A DNA stretch of 64,000 nt from Bremia lactucae (Eukaryota; Oomycota; Peronosporomycetes; Peronosporales; Peronosporaceae): the NCBI RefSeq assembly GCF_004359215.1, contig NC_090618.1, positions 2,042,642 through 2,106,641 of the forward strand, given 5' to 3'. The translations under genes and the position numbers were made by a program. Every line of letters begins with the position of its first letter. Position 1 is the stretch's first letter. The notes beneath the pieces were generated by a model. That model was not told the DNA's origin. It ran no database searches and saw only the letters and a list, made by a program, of their open reading frames with translations. Positions 1 to 9,100 of the stretch are shown here, in pieces.

Positions 1-92
1 ATAATAAATTCCACGTGCTCAAGCCCGAATAAGGTTTTGAGCTTGTCATAAGCGGCGCGTTGCGCTTCTGACAATTCTGGAACCTCTTCCAT
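1..92 (-). CDS. 5' end of gag of a family A Ty3/Gypsy element (partial)
   Basis: The minus strand has an ATG at 92-90 followed by 30 open codons (beginning MEEVPELSEAQRAAYDKLKT) that run off the window edge. It lies 40 bp beyond a primer-binding site and a complete LTR on the same strand, which is where gag should start. No capsid or zinc-knuckle motif is visible in so short a piece, so the gag call rests on position. The same LTR is also preceded by a polypurine tract on its other side (638 onward), so this gag belongs either to a tandem neighbour sharing the LTR or to a collapsed assembly of 5' and 3' LTRs. Confidence 0.55.
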   Translation of the reverse strand, partial: MEEVPELSEAQRAAYDKLKTLFGLEHVEFI

Positions 93-131
93 TTTCGTGA
101 GAAATTAGTCTTGTAAAGACTCAGGCGTAGA

Positions 132-152
132 TTGACTACGAGTGCTACCAGG
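132..152 (-). promoter_or_regulatory. Primer-binding site of family A element
   Basis: Directly after the LTR end on the minus strand comes CC then TGGTAGCACTCGTAGTC. The same TGG(T/G)(A/G)GCACT..GTAGTC block follows LTRs of families B, C and D in this window, which is the expected place for minus-strand primer annealing. I cannot name the tRNA from the sequence alone. Confidence 0.65.
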
Positions 153-637
153 TGTAGCGGAGCTACCTCGCTCCTAAAGTCAGAGGAAGACTTTCAGACT
201 CAGAGAGTCACTTAGTTCTATTGAACTAATGGGTTTAACAACTCAGGGAGTCGTACAAGCTATTAAAGCTTAAGGAATCCTAGTTCAAGGGATTCAGGGG
301 TTCGTAGAACCAAGTGGCAACTAGTGCCCAAGAGGATATACCTTAGAAAGGCTTTTATCTCTTACAGATCAATGCGCAAGCCTTAGGAAGGCACTTGACG
401 CTTTAAGATCAAAAGCGGAACTGCACTTTATTTGATTATTTAAATTTTAAAACCTTTCCCAAGCTAAATTAAAATAGATTTTGTCCGCCGGATTTATTTC
501 TGCGGCGACCACATTTGATACCCTTAATAAATGGATTTTAAGTAACTAACTATTTTGAAATTAGATAAAAGGTTATTACACCTATTAAGTAAATGCACCA
601 CAACAACGATTTTCCAACCGATGTGTGCCCCATTACA
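153..637 (-). repeat. LTR, family A (485 bp)
   Basis: Reverse complement of the LTR at 9225-9709, same length (485 bp), with only about three differences seen by eye. It starts TGTAATGGGG and ends GCTACA in its own direction. The near identity points to recent transposition or to assembly of the same locus twice. Confidence 0.85.
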
Positions 638-656
638 CCCTCCCCTATCAGACTGT
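638..656 (-). promoter_or_regulatory. Polypurine tract, family A
   Basis: On the minus strand GATAGGGGAGGG abuts the LTR start TGTAATGGGG, as expected for plus-strand priming beside a 3' LTR. This marks the LTR at 153-637 as a 3' LTR, although the other side of the same LTR carries a primer-binding site. Confidence 0.65.
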
Positions 657-680
657 TGACACCGAGTGACAACATTCGCT

Positions 681-780
681 NNNNNNNNNNNNNNNNNNNN
701 NNNNNNNNNNNNNNNNNNNNNNNNNNNNNNNNNNNNNNNNNNNNNNNNNNNNNNNNNNNNNNNNNNNNNNNNNNNNNNNN
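681..780. other. Assembly gap (100 N)
   Basis: Exactly 100 N, typical of a placeholder gap of unknown length. The last bases before it (to 680) are the reverse complement of 9182 onward. The contig that begins at 14366 starts at the reverse complement of 9180. The true neighbour of base 680 is therefore probably base 14366, not 781. Confidence 0.9.
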
Positions 781-921
781 TTAGTATTCGTGGATTTGTT
801 TTAGTCAGAATTAATACAGATCATAATTTTGTACTTCTTTGTTCATTTCCTCATATATGCAAAGTAATTGTTTATTCTCCTAATATGAATTATTACTTAT
901 GTAGCGGTACACCCCGTTACA
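781..921 (-). repeat. LTR family C fragment
   Basis: AT-rich sequence aligning by eye with the right part of the C LTR at 34140-34249 (shared AATTTTGTACTTCTTT and ATTCTTATGTA type blocks), ending CCCCGTTACA at 921. It is truncated by the gap on its left. Bases 922-1029 hold nothing I can identify. Confidence 0.55.
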
Positions 922-1029
922 TGACCCGCGTAGGAGTATGCAACATCGACTTTGTAGTTCGACTAATTAGATAGCATTAGGAGACTTTGTGAGAGGCAAT
1001 TTTAACTTAGGTTAGCCCAGCAATTTGTA

Positions 1030-1139
1030 AAGCTGTGTAAGTAATGGGTACATTTATTTGATTAATAAAATTCCCTTTTGTTCTATATAAAATTAGCTAC
1101 TTACTAAAATCCCATTTATCATAGTTAACATATGTGGCA
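1030..1139 (+). repeat. Diverged LTR family A fragment
   Basis: Resembles 9265-9355 inside the A LTR (shared TTAGTTACTTAAAATCCATTT and TCAAATGTGG type blocks, with many substitutions). It ends exactly where the B LTR at 1140 begins, so B appears to have inserted into an older A-type LTR. Confidence 0.45.
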
Positions 1140-1590
1140 TGTAACGGGGCGTATCGTTACATGAAATTAACACTTAAAGGTTGTTAATTAATATATAATC
1201 TAAAAGGTAGATAACATTTGGAGGATATTACTTTAAATAGTAATGTTCAGAAATCTTATCCATAAATAGGTATAGACCATTATATCTATATATCCCGCAG
1301 ACTAATCAACTGTAGATGTTAACAAAAGAGAGAGACAGATAAAATAAGATAAGATTTCAATTATATGTTAAGTATTAGTTTATAGTTAAGTTAGCTTTAA
1401 CAGATAGAAAAAAGAGATACTTAATTACATTAATACAATTTTCATTTAACCCTCTTTAAGCTAGCTGCTTTAAGAGAAGTCTTCCTCTGCACGTACTAGT
1501 GTGCGTGAAATAGCGTGAGGCACACTCGCAACTGTAGCAGTGCGAAGTGGACTTGTACTGAAGCAGTACAAGTCGTAGTGCCCCAATACA
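1140..1590 (+). repeat. LTR family B (451 bp)
   Basis: Starts TGTAACGGGGCGTATCG and ends CCCCAATACA (a mutated CCCCGTTACA). It is the reverse complement of the B LTR at 13066-13519, with the same internal blocks including the CTAAAAGGTAGATAA region and GCACGTACTAGTGTGCGTG. A primer-binding site follows on the plus strand, so it acts as a 5' LTR. Confidence 0.75.
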
Positions 1591-1685
1591 TCTGGTAGCA
1601 CTTAGTAGTCCGTCCAAGGACCACATTTTCTTCATCTAACATGGACATGTTAGATGATAGTGGGAATACCAGAAGAGAGACACCC
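1591..1685 (+). promoter_or_regulatory. Primer-binding site and leader, family B
   Basis: TGGTAGCACTTAGTAGTCC begins at 1593. The leader then carries a short hairpin (CATCTAACATGGACATGTTAGATG). The leader ends abruptly near 1690, where antisense pol of an A-like element begins. No gag follows, so this 5' end is a recombinant or deleted copy. Confidence 0.6.
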
Positions 1686-1689
1686 CATC

Positions 1690-2430
1690 CACGTAACCAG
1701 ATACTGGTATTGGCCGTTACGACAACGTCGCTTTAAATGTTTCTCCACGTAAAACTGAGGTTCCCCCGCGCATCAAGAAGCGCGGGGGGGGGGGAATTCG
1801 AAGGAAGCATTTGATGCTTTAAAGTACGAGTTGAAACTTCTGCGTGAGAGCCTTACTCGGGTTGGGGGCTCTTTTGAAGCGGTTCAAAACCGTATTTCGA
1901 TGCAGGAACGTCAGCAACCTCGTTTAGAGGGCCAGATGGACATCCTGGTGAGGATGGAGCAATCTGCGGCACAACCGCTTGTCTCGGCGCCAGCGCCTTT
2001 AAGCCCACGTGAGAAGGATCGCAATCCAAATGGCTTAAGTAAGACGTACACTGGGTGTGATCCCGGCTTGCTAGGAAGGTTTGGCGTGTAAGCTGGGCTC
2101 TACATGGTTACGACCGTAAATGGTACAGTAAAGCGCCGGTGCAATTTGGTCTTGAAGACCGCGGAAACTAAGTTAGAAGGTAGATTATTCGCGCTTAATA
2201 AAACTCGGTTTCCGACCACATAAGAATTAAGGCAGCTTGTGCCTTTGGCATTTGCTTGTTCTTTTTATTTATCTTGGCTATCAGCCATCGTGTCACGTAC
2301 ATGTCTTAAGACACTAAACCGCTTCGCGAGAAGCTCTCTTATTTGTTTCCGAATGGTAACAGGGCTGATATCAGCAAGCCTATCTTTATGCAGCAATAAT
2401 ATATTTCTTGACATGTTTGTTACTTGATGC
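1690..2430 (-). pseudogene. Ty3/Gypsy pol 3' end, A-like (integrase C-terminus and chromodomain remnant)
   Basis: The DNA aligns along its length with 15400-16090 in the family A copy: the start of the chromodomain reading, the GC-rich CCCCGCGCATCAAG block, the linker, and the integrase C-terminal domain (VGDRVLL, TKLRPRF-like readings on the minus strand). It is diverged from the A copies (perhaps 80 percent by eye), with stops in every minus frame. It is truncated at 1690 against a family B leader and fades out near 2430. Confidence 0.6.
1801..2091 (+). CDS. Antisense ORF with coiled-coil, opposite pol linker
   Basis: Open on the plus strand from about 1801, with an ATG at 1831 giving 86 codons. 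The protein is rich in Leu, Glu, Gln and Arg with heptad-like spacing (KLLRESLTRVGGSFEAVQNR, then QMDILVRMEQ), followed by a Pro-Ala stretch. It lies opposite the linker between integrase and chromodomain. A comparable plus-strand coiled-coil ORF sits in the same relative place in element D (27134-27601), and the family A copies at 15490-15720 keep a broken version. No domain family is recognised. It may be the C-terminal part of the antisense protein seen in these elements, or a by-product of linker composition. Confidence 0.35.
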   Translation, partial: KEAFDALKYELKLLRESLTRVGGSFEAVQNRISMQERQQPRLEGQMDILVRMEQSAAQPLVSAPAPLSPREKDRNPNGLSKTYTGCDPGLLGRFGV

Positions 2431-2794
2431 GTACCTCTCAAAAAGAGATGATTTCTCCTGTCGAATAATTACAAATTACCCTTTCCAGATGTCTGCAATT
2501 TCGGTCGTCGAGGCGTTAGTTACATGTTCATCCAATTCTTGCTTTTAAATTTTGATCACTTAATCGATCAAGCGCTGGGAATCGCATTTGACATCTTTGT
2601 CGACGTTTGACTTCTTTGTCGAAATTACTGCAGCATCTTGTAACGATGCTTTCATCAAAAGACGGCGTATAGCGTTCCGCAGCTCGTTATCGTGCAGACC
2701 TGAGATACATGTTTAGTTTTTCTTTAGAATGCGCTTCGATCTTAACAGCCTTCCACCAATAAATTGAACATAGCCGATACCCTTATACTCTCTA
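2431..2794. other. Unassigned stretch before a B LTR
   Basis: No ORF, LTR or known motif is recognised. It contains the short near-repeats CATCTTTGTCGACGTTTGAC and TTCTTTGTCGAAATTACTG, but nothing that supports a feature. Confidence 0.4.
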
Positions 2795-2818
2795 TGTAAC
2801 GGGGTGTATCGTCCCATG

Positions 2819-5011
2819 TTGCACCAAGCGACCCTAAGGCCTACCACGACCACGTCGAAGCACAGGGTCAAGAACAGTAACCGCATTACTATTTGCCTCT
2901 ATTCGAAAGAAGGTCTCATCCATTAACCTTTGCAATCGAGGGGGTGCCTATTGATACTCTGCTGTTTTTCGTTCAACTGAGCGGTGGGAGGATTGTGTAT
3001 GGCTTCTGGAGACAACTGGCAAGGTAAAATTTATCTGATGGCAGTTGTTGATGCTGGTTGATCAAGCCACCAGTGCTTGTTGAAGTTTTCACAGAAAGCG
3101 GGTCAAGAAGGAGGAATCGATGCACAGAGGGCCATCTCATACTACATATCATCAGTTGCCAATAGCAATCACCATCACGGGCACCGAGTTCAGCTTCAAA
3201 ACGGCGTAATGACTGCTGGTGTGCTGCTTTCAATGCATGACTGGAGATCTAAAGATGTCATAGTTAGGAAAAGTACATAGTGAGACCTGGAATACAATGA
3301 GACATATTTTTCAACATGTTTTTTGGATCACTTTTCTCATCAGATGCTGCCATAATATGCCATCGCCTGAAGGGGCAAGGCTTTGCCATTTGCAATTTGC
3401 TTCTTTATCGCATTGAGCATAAATAGGCAGGATTGATTATCTTATGAATAAGGAGTAGGTCACCTGTTGAAGACAGCATCCATCTCTTCAGACCGTAGTG
3501 TGCACTCTCCACTCGTTGTGTCGAAGTGTGCCCAAAATGATTAATTCTTTTTAACCATGCCCTGACAAATTTCTTTGTAAGGCAACCATTGTTATTAAAT
3601 ATAATTAAAAGCCTCTGCAGGGCAAACTGCGAGAGGGATTGCACTGTCTCTTGGTACCTTTCTTCCGTTGATGCATTGGCAACAGCCTTTCAATGCTCCT
3701 TCATCAATAAATCAAATGCCATCTGTCCTTCACTTCCAGCAGGAAATGCTTGGGAACATTTCCGAGAATATTTTGTTCGATATGTCAAATGCATAACATA
3801 TTTTCGCAAGAGGGGAACAGGATTGCAAGTCCATACATGAGGGCAAGCTCACGGTCTGTAACGAAGACGAGATTATTGCAATGTATGTTTTGACTACAAA
3901 AACGCTAATATTTAAGAAATGCATCAGTAAAAAAGAATATGAAACGCTGCAAGGAAATAGACAAGAAAAATGCTGCTTACCGCTTGAAATTGTGCCAAGG
4001 CCCATTCATAGTGCTCCCTAGTTTCCGCCGGAAGGAAACAAAAGAACACAGTGTATATTTGGTTGGTGGGAGTTGAGAATACGCAGTGAAAGAGAGGCAT
4101 TTTGTGCTCGTTTGACTTGTATGTTGAATCCATAACAAACACCTATTTTCCACACCACTGTGCAACTGTTGTGGATGTGGTGGACTCTATGTACAAGGGC
4201 GGTAAACTTTTATTTTCGTACCCGTTTGACCTTGGAGTTTGCGAAATGGTCAAGCAGTGTTTCCAGTGGTGATCGACCCCCAAGTTCATTCGCCTCAACA
4301 ATTATTTAGCATTCCAAGAAATTTTGAGCAGTTGCGCAGCCGCTTTGGTCAGCAAGTTGCAGGGTGCACAAAATGTTGCGAGGTGCAACTCCAGCAAGGG
4401 TTTGCTGCATAATGAGCGGCATGTTCTGATGAGATGCCTTGTTCCTCACTTGAGGATATGCTGCTACATCAGCAGGTTCATGGTTGTTTCCTGGTTCACC
4501 AACTCTCACAGTCCAAGTATTCTCCAACACATTGACTTGACGAATCCCAGCACAGTCACGTACTAATTTCATCCTAGAAGGGCATCCTATTTTCCTTGAT
4601 TTTTGTGCAGACCTTGCACCATGTCCCTCATACTTGTAGACCCCATGATGTTTGCAACCAAAACGAATACTCTTCATTGGCTGTTCTACACCCTTTCCAT
4701 ACCATTCGAGCAAATAGTGCAAATATCGTATTGTTCAGCTTCAAAATGAGCTTGAAGAGCTTTTTTTGCTATCGCAATTGATCGGTATGTTTCTTCAGCT
4801 GGACGAGCAAGAGGCGTCGTGATAGAAAGATGGATTTGAATTTGAATTTGTGGTGAAGTGCTAACAAGCTACGTCAGGGGCGTGCGAGCTAACCAATCGT
4901 GTGTTTGAGAAAATCAGGTTGGTGTCCCGTACGCTCTGCTAAATCTACACAGAAATTAGAAAAAAACTAAACTCCGGTGGGGATAAAAGCTCCAGTGAGA
5001 ATAATATCCCC
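2819..5011 (-). mobile_element. Mutator-like DNA transposon inserted in the B LTR
   Basis: The block between the two LTR pieces contains a decayed MULE transposase on the minus strand. I did not find convincing terminal inverted repeats or a clean 9-bp target duplication, so the ends are set by where LTR similarity stops. Bases 2819-3404 hold further minus-strand remnants of the element without a recognisable domain. Bases 4723-5011 are non-coding. Confidence 0.6.
3405..4722 (-). pseudogene. MULE transposase, FAR1-like DNA-binding plus MULE domain, broken
   Basis: Read on the minus strand in order. 4722-4306 (138 codons) resembles a FAR1/WRKY-GCM1-type DNA-binding region (CPSRM, W-T-V-R-V-G-E-P-x-N-N-H-E-P, then AGVAPRNIL). 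4142-3924 matches the MULE transposase core (VMDSTYKSNEHKMPL, then the second acidic region REHYEWAL). 3644-3405 matches the later part (RVESAHYGLKRWM, SSTGDLLLIHKI). The three parts lie in different frames separated by stops, so the gene is dead. Family knowledge: MULE transposases catalyse cut-and-paste transposition with a DDE/D active site. The order and spacing fit one ancestral ORF of roughly 500-600 codons. Confidence 0.7.
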
Positions 5012-5395
5012 CTTAATATATTATCTAAAAGGTAGGGAATATTTTAAGAATATTACTTTATATGATAATAATCGGAAGCTTATCCATTGGTATATATAGA
5101 ACATTATATCTACATGCTCCGCGGTCCAGTCAGCACTGGGCGCGCGCAAAATGTGATATATAAGATTTTATTACATGTTTTGCATTAGTATGTTATTAAG
5201 TTAGTACTAAAAAGATAGAAACAGGAAAACTTAAATATATGAAATACAGTTTACTTTCAACTCTCTTTAAAGCGAGTGTTTTAAAGAGAATTTTCGGCTG
5301 CACGTACTAGTGTGCGTGGACTGTTGTGATACACCACTCGCACTGAAGCAGTGGACTTGCACTGAAGCAGTACAAGTCGGCCGTGCCCCGTTACA

Positions 5396-5518
5396 CCTAG
5401 TGGCACTTTGTAGTCCGTCCAAGGACCACAGTTCTTTCATCTAACGTGGACATGTAGATGATAATGGAAATACGCATCACGTTTCGCGCGATGACTACTC
5501 CTTTGTAAGTGACACAGA
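5396..5518 (+). promoter_or_regulatory. Primer-binding site and leader after second B LTR
   Basis: CCTAGTGGCACTTTGTAGTCC follows the LTR end, then a leader with the hairpin-like CATCTAACGTGGACATGTAGATG, similar to 1620-1660. It runs into a 100-N gap, so no gag can be read. Confidence 0.55.
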
Positions 5519-5618
5519 NNNNNNNNNNNNNNNNNNNNNNNNNNNNNNNNNNNNNNNNNNNNNNNNNNNNNNNNNNNNNNNNNNNNNNNNNNNNNNNNNN
5601 NNNNNNNNNNNNNNNNNN
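5519..5618. other. Assembly gap (100 N)
   Basis: Placeholder-size gap. Left of it is a family B leader; right of it is the middle of a family A reverse transcriptase. The LTRs differ in family, so the join may not reflect one element. Confidence 0.9.
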
Positions 5619-8276
5619 ACTGTTTCGCCCTCATCGAGGTTATGCACAGACTTATTTCGATGACATTTTTGTCCATAGTCGTGCGGAGCAGGGTCGGTTG
5701 GATATGGACATTCATTTAGACCATTTGCGAGCAGTGCTCGAGTGTATGCGCACAAAAAATTGTATGCCAATCCATCTAAATGCATTTTTGACGCAGACGA
5801 ATTTCCTTTTTTAGGATGCTTTATTGGAAAGCGAGGCCTTAGAGCGGATTCCGCTAAGGTAAAAGCCATTGTAGATTGGCTGGTTCCTAAAAACCAATTT
5901 TTTTTGCGTAAGTGGTTGGGTTTCGCCAATTATTTACACAAATATAGCGATTTTTTTTTTTCGCTATATTTGTGTAAAAAATTGGCGACACCCAACCACT
6001 TACGCTGATATGGCTTGGCCATTATCTAATCTCCTTAAAATGATACAGAATGGTGCTGGACTAGCACCGAAAATAATGCTTTTCGAGCAGTTTAGGATAG
6101 TCTTATCCATGCCCCGATTCTGGCACTGCCAAATCCAAATTGGCCTTTCAGTGTCGTCTGTGACGCATAAGATTTTGCCGTTGGCAGTGCTCTGTTACAA
6201 ACTGATGTTGATGGGCATGAACGTGTTATTGCGTTTGAGTCTAGTTTATGACAAAGAGTTATTTGCTATGAAGTATGCTATCGTCAAATTCAGAGTTCAT
6301 CTGCTCGGCTCTAACCCGTTTGTGATATAAACAGATTACGCGTCATTACGCACGGCAACTAAGTCGCCCCATCTCTCACAGAGAATGGTCCGATTACTAT
6401 CCTTTTTCGCGAAATACTTCGAGGTGAAGTATAAGCCCGGCAAGCAGAATGCTTTGGCCGATGCGTTTTCGCGCAGGCCGGATTATGAGCTTTCTTATTT
6501 AACGACCATCTTGTCGCCTTCTCCTGAATTAATCCGTTCGGCTCACACCAAGGATAAACAGTGTGTAGCTCTGGTACGAGCTTTAAAGAACTCTGATTCA
6601 GGTATTTAATTGTCGGCACGATTGTGTACCGATTTTCTATCGATAACGACCTGTTGCTTTATTGCACAGACATCGCGGACCCTCCGCGTGTCGTTGTTAC
6701 TCATAATGAGGTTATAAAGTACCGAATCCTCAAAGAGGCACACGATACTGTCCTTGGTGGTCATCTCGATAGAGAAAAGACCTACGGCTCTATAAGCCAG
6801 AGTTATTGGTGGCATATAGGTCAGTACATATGTTCGCACATGCGAAACTTGCCAACGGATTAAAACCTCGGCGCATGGTGCTGCACCACTGGCGAGCCTT
6901 CCCGTCCCCAGAGGTTGCTGGGAGTCCATTAGTATGGATTTTGTTTTCGGTCTACCGAAAGGTTCAGCTGGTAACTCCGGCATAGTGGTCTTTGTTGACC
7001 GATTGAGCAAAATGGCTCGCTTAGCGGCCGTGCCGGATTCCATTGACGGAGAAGATACAGCTAAGCTGTTTATCGATCGCGTGTTCGACAACATGGTTTG
7101 CCAGTGACAATTGTCTCTGTTCGGGACCCCCGTTTTACAAGTTTATTCTGGAAATTATTTGTCCGAGTGCTTGGCACCAGACTGGATATGTCCACTGCGG
7201 ACCATCCGCAGACCGACGATTAAACTGAACGTATCAATCACGTCATTGAAGACATTTCACGCAGCGTGTGTGCTCAGACACCAAAGCGCTGGAGCCCATT
7301 GCTCCCAGTGGTGGAGTTTGCGTTAAATAACGCTGTACATGCCTCTACAGGCTATACTCCGTTCTAAGTAAACGGTCTCACCCATCCACGCGTTCCATTA
7401 ACGATACCACTGAGTGGTTCAGGGCTTGTACCGATAGGCTTGCTGATATCAGCCCTGTTACCGTTCGGATTTAAGTAAGCGAGTTTCTCGCGACGCAATT
7501 TAGTGTCTTAAGACATGTAAGGAATACGATGGCTGATAGCCAAGACAAACAAAAAGAACAAGCAGATGCCAAAGGCAGATGCTGTATTAATTCTTATATG
7601 GTCGGAGACCGAGTTTTACTGAGCGCTAAAATTCTACCTACCAGCTTGGTTTCTGCGGTCTACAGGACCAAATTGCGCCCGCGCTTTATTAAACCATTTA
7701 CGGTCGTGGCCAAGAAAGGCCTAGCTCATGCGCTAAACCTCCTAGCAAGCTGCGTACATACCCAGTGTTGTACGTCGGCTTGCTTGAGCCATATCGGGAC
7801 CCTTCCAACGTGGACTTGAAGGCGCTTGCGCCGAGACAGGCGGTCGTGTCGCAGATTGCTGCATCCTCACTAGGATATCTAGCTGGCCCTCTTAACGAGG
7901 CTGCGGACACTCCAGCGTCAAAAGACGGTCCCCAACCGCCTCAAAAGAGCTCTCATCCCAAGCAAGGACCTCACGAAGAAGTTGCACCTCGTGATGTAGA
8001 GCATCAAATGCTTCCGCCAAAGTTCGGCCCCCTCCCGCGCTGCTTGATGCGCGGGGGAACCTTTAGTTTCATTTGGAGAAGCTTTTACATCGACGTCGTT
8101 GTAAGGGTCAATACCAGTATCTGGTGAAGTGGCTAGGGTACCCCTCTTCTGAAAACTCTTGGGAGTTCGAGGTTCCTCTTCGGCAAGATTGTTCGTACGC
8201 CGTTGACGTTTTTGAGCGCCAAGCTCAGGGTCAACCCGCGTCAAACGACGCTTCCCACCACCAAACGTGGGATTAG
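5619..8276 (+). pseudogene. Ty3/Gypsy pol, family A: RT end, RNase H, integrase, chromodomain
   Basis: Domains in order, spread over several frames. RT C-terminal part with the YFDDIFVHSRA catalytic box (about 5655-5690). RT-RNase H connection with KWLGFANYLHKYS. RNase H readings ending KYKPGKQNALADAFSRRPDY (6430-6490). Integrase zinc region CETCQRIKT (about 6846). Integrase core with GNSGIVVFVDRLSKMARLA (about 6973) and DHPQTD (7200). Integrase C-terminus (7529-7740, VGDRVLL, TKLRPRF). Chromodomain at 8073-8276 (YQYLVKWLGYPSSENSWE). At least eight frameshifts or stops and a 100-bp palindrome break it, so it cannot make a full polyprotein. The N-terminal gag, protease and RT part is lost in the gap. 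A near-identical inverted copy lies at 15270-17927. Confidence 0.85.
5906..6005. repeat. Perfectly spaced 45-bp inverted repeat inside pol
   Basis: Arms 5906-5950 and 5961-6005 pair at 43 of 45 positions around a loop of ten T. The left arm is in-frame RT sequence (KWLGFANYLHKYS); the right arm is its reverse complement, after which pol resumes. It is an inverted duplication that breaks the reading frame, carried identically in the second copy at 17541-17640. Confidence 0.9.
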
Positions 8277-8305
8277 GTGGATTCTAAGCCTCAGTGCGGC
8301 TTCGA

Positions 8306-9100
8306 TTATGGTTGTACGGTCAACCGAAGCACTGAATATTGGCTAGGCCTTTGTTCGTTTTGTGGCATAATTGCCGAACGTAACTGGCCTTTGGCCTTAA
8401 GTTTAGCGAAATTGAAGCGAAGCTTCCGTTCCAAACGAACATCACCTCTATCCGCAGACTCTCTGATATTACAAATATTACGAAGTCGGCGAACCCGGTG
8501 GACACAGTTCTCAAATGAGACTTCGTTTTCCCTCCTTGTTTCGTTTGGAAACAAAACGATCGAAATTTCTCTCATGGAGGTCACCGAAGCCCCACCGGCT
8601 TGATCACGTAAACGCGTCAAATACTGGCTTCGCGTCATTACCTTTGGCGTAAGGTATTGCTCATGTAGAGCGTCGCGGGCAGCGATCTCCTCCAGCGTCC
8701 TCGCCGGGTCACCGGAGATCCAGGTGCTCAAACTGTGACCCGCTATCTCTTTGAGACGGTCTTCCGCACTAAGCGGAATGAATGTATATCCACTATGAGC
8801 CTTAGCTTTCGCTATTTCGGCAGCTCGACGACGAGCTCTTTCGTCTATGAGGATTATCTGCACTTGCTCTTCATCGAGCGGATTCGTAATGATGTTGGAC
8901 TCAGGGTCCCGTGTCCTGCTCAATGCAGTTGAAACATCAGCGGCACCACGTTCGGAACGGATTCGGAGCCCGCCGACGTTCATTCGGAGGAGAAGGCGTG
9001 AAAGAACGACGCTCTTTCTCCTCCTCCTCGGACAGAGAGTGACTTTCAAAGTCCACCATTCCCTCATCGTCGAGGAAGGTACTAAGAATCTGTGACTCAC
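8306..9100 (-). CDS. Antisense ORF of family A element (264 codons)
   Basis: An uninterrupted ORF on the strand opposite pol, between the chromodomain and the polypurine tract. The protein is charged and probably largely helical: Arg-rich near residues 25-50, then DEEQVQIILIDERARRRAAE, a long Glu/Arg/Ala region, and a basic C-terminus. The first 40 or so residues (MSHRFLVPSSTMREW) are out of frame with a more plausible acidic N-terminus on the overlapping ORF at 8937-9269, so the natural protein may begin there and a frameshift may lie near 8980. No domain is recognised. Its neighbour pol is heavily decayed, yet this frame stays open and is kept in the second copy (14446-15240). Antisense ORFs next to the 3' LTR are known in some plant Ty3 lineages; relationship to those is unknown. 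Confidence 0.6.
   Translation of the reverse strand: MSHRFLVPSSTMREWWTLKVTLCPRRRRKSVVLSRLLLRMNVGGLRIRSERGAADVSTALSRTRDPESNIITNPLDEEQVQIILIDERARRRAAEIAKAKAHSGYTFIPLSAEDRLKEIAGHSLSTWISGDPARTLEEIAARDALHEQYLTPKVMTRSQYLTRLRDQAGGASVTSMREISIVLFPNETRRENEVSFENCVHRVRRLRNICNIRESADRGDVRLERKLRFNFAKLKAKGQLRSAIMPQNEQRPSQYSVLRLTVQP

Larger units (their letters stand above)
2795..5395 (+). repeat. LTR family B, split by a transposon (2795-2818 and 5012-5395)
   Basis: At 2795 the first 18 bases of a B LTR appear (TGTAACGGGGTGTATCGT), then unrelated sequence. The B LTR resumes at about 5012 with TTAATATATTATCTAAAAGG and ends CCCCGTTACA at 5395. About 35 bp of LTR are missing between the two pieces. The intervening 2.2 kb carries a Mutator-like transposase. 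Confidence 0.65.

Noticed and set aside
2819..5011. Terminal inverted repeats of the Mutator-like element
   Set aside because: I compared the sequences next to both LTR breakpoints and saw no convincing complementarity.
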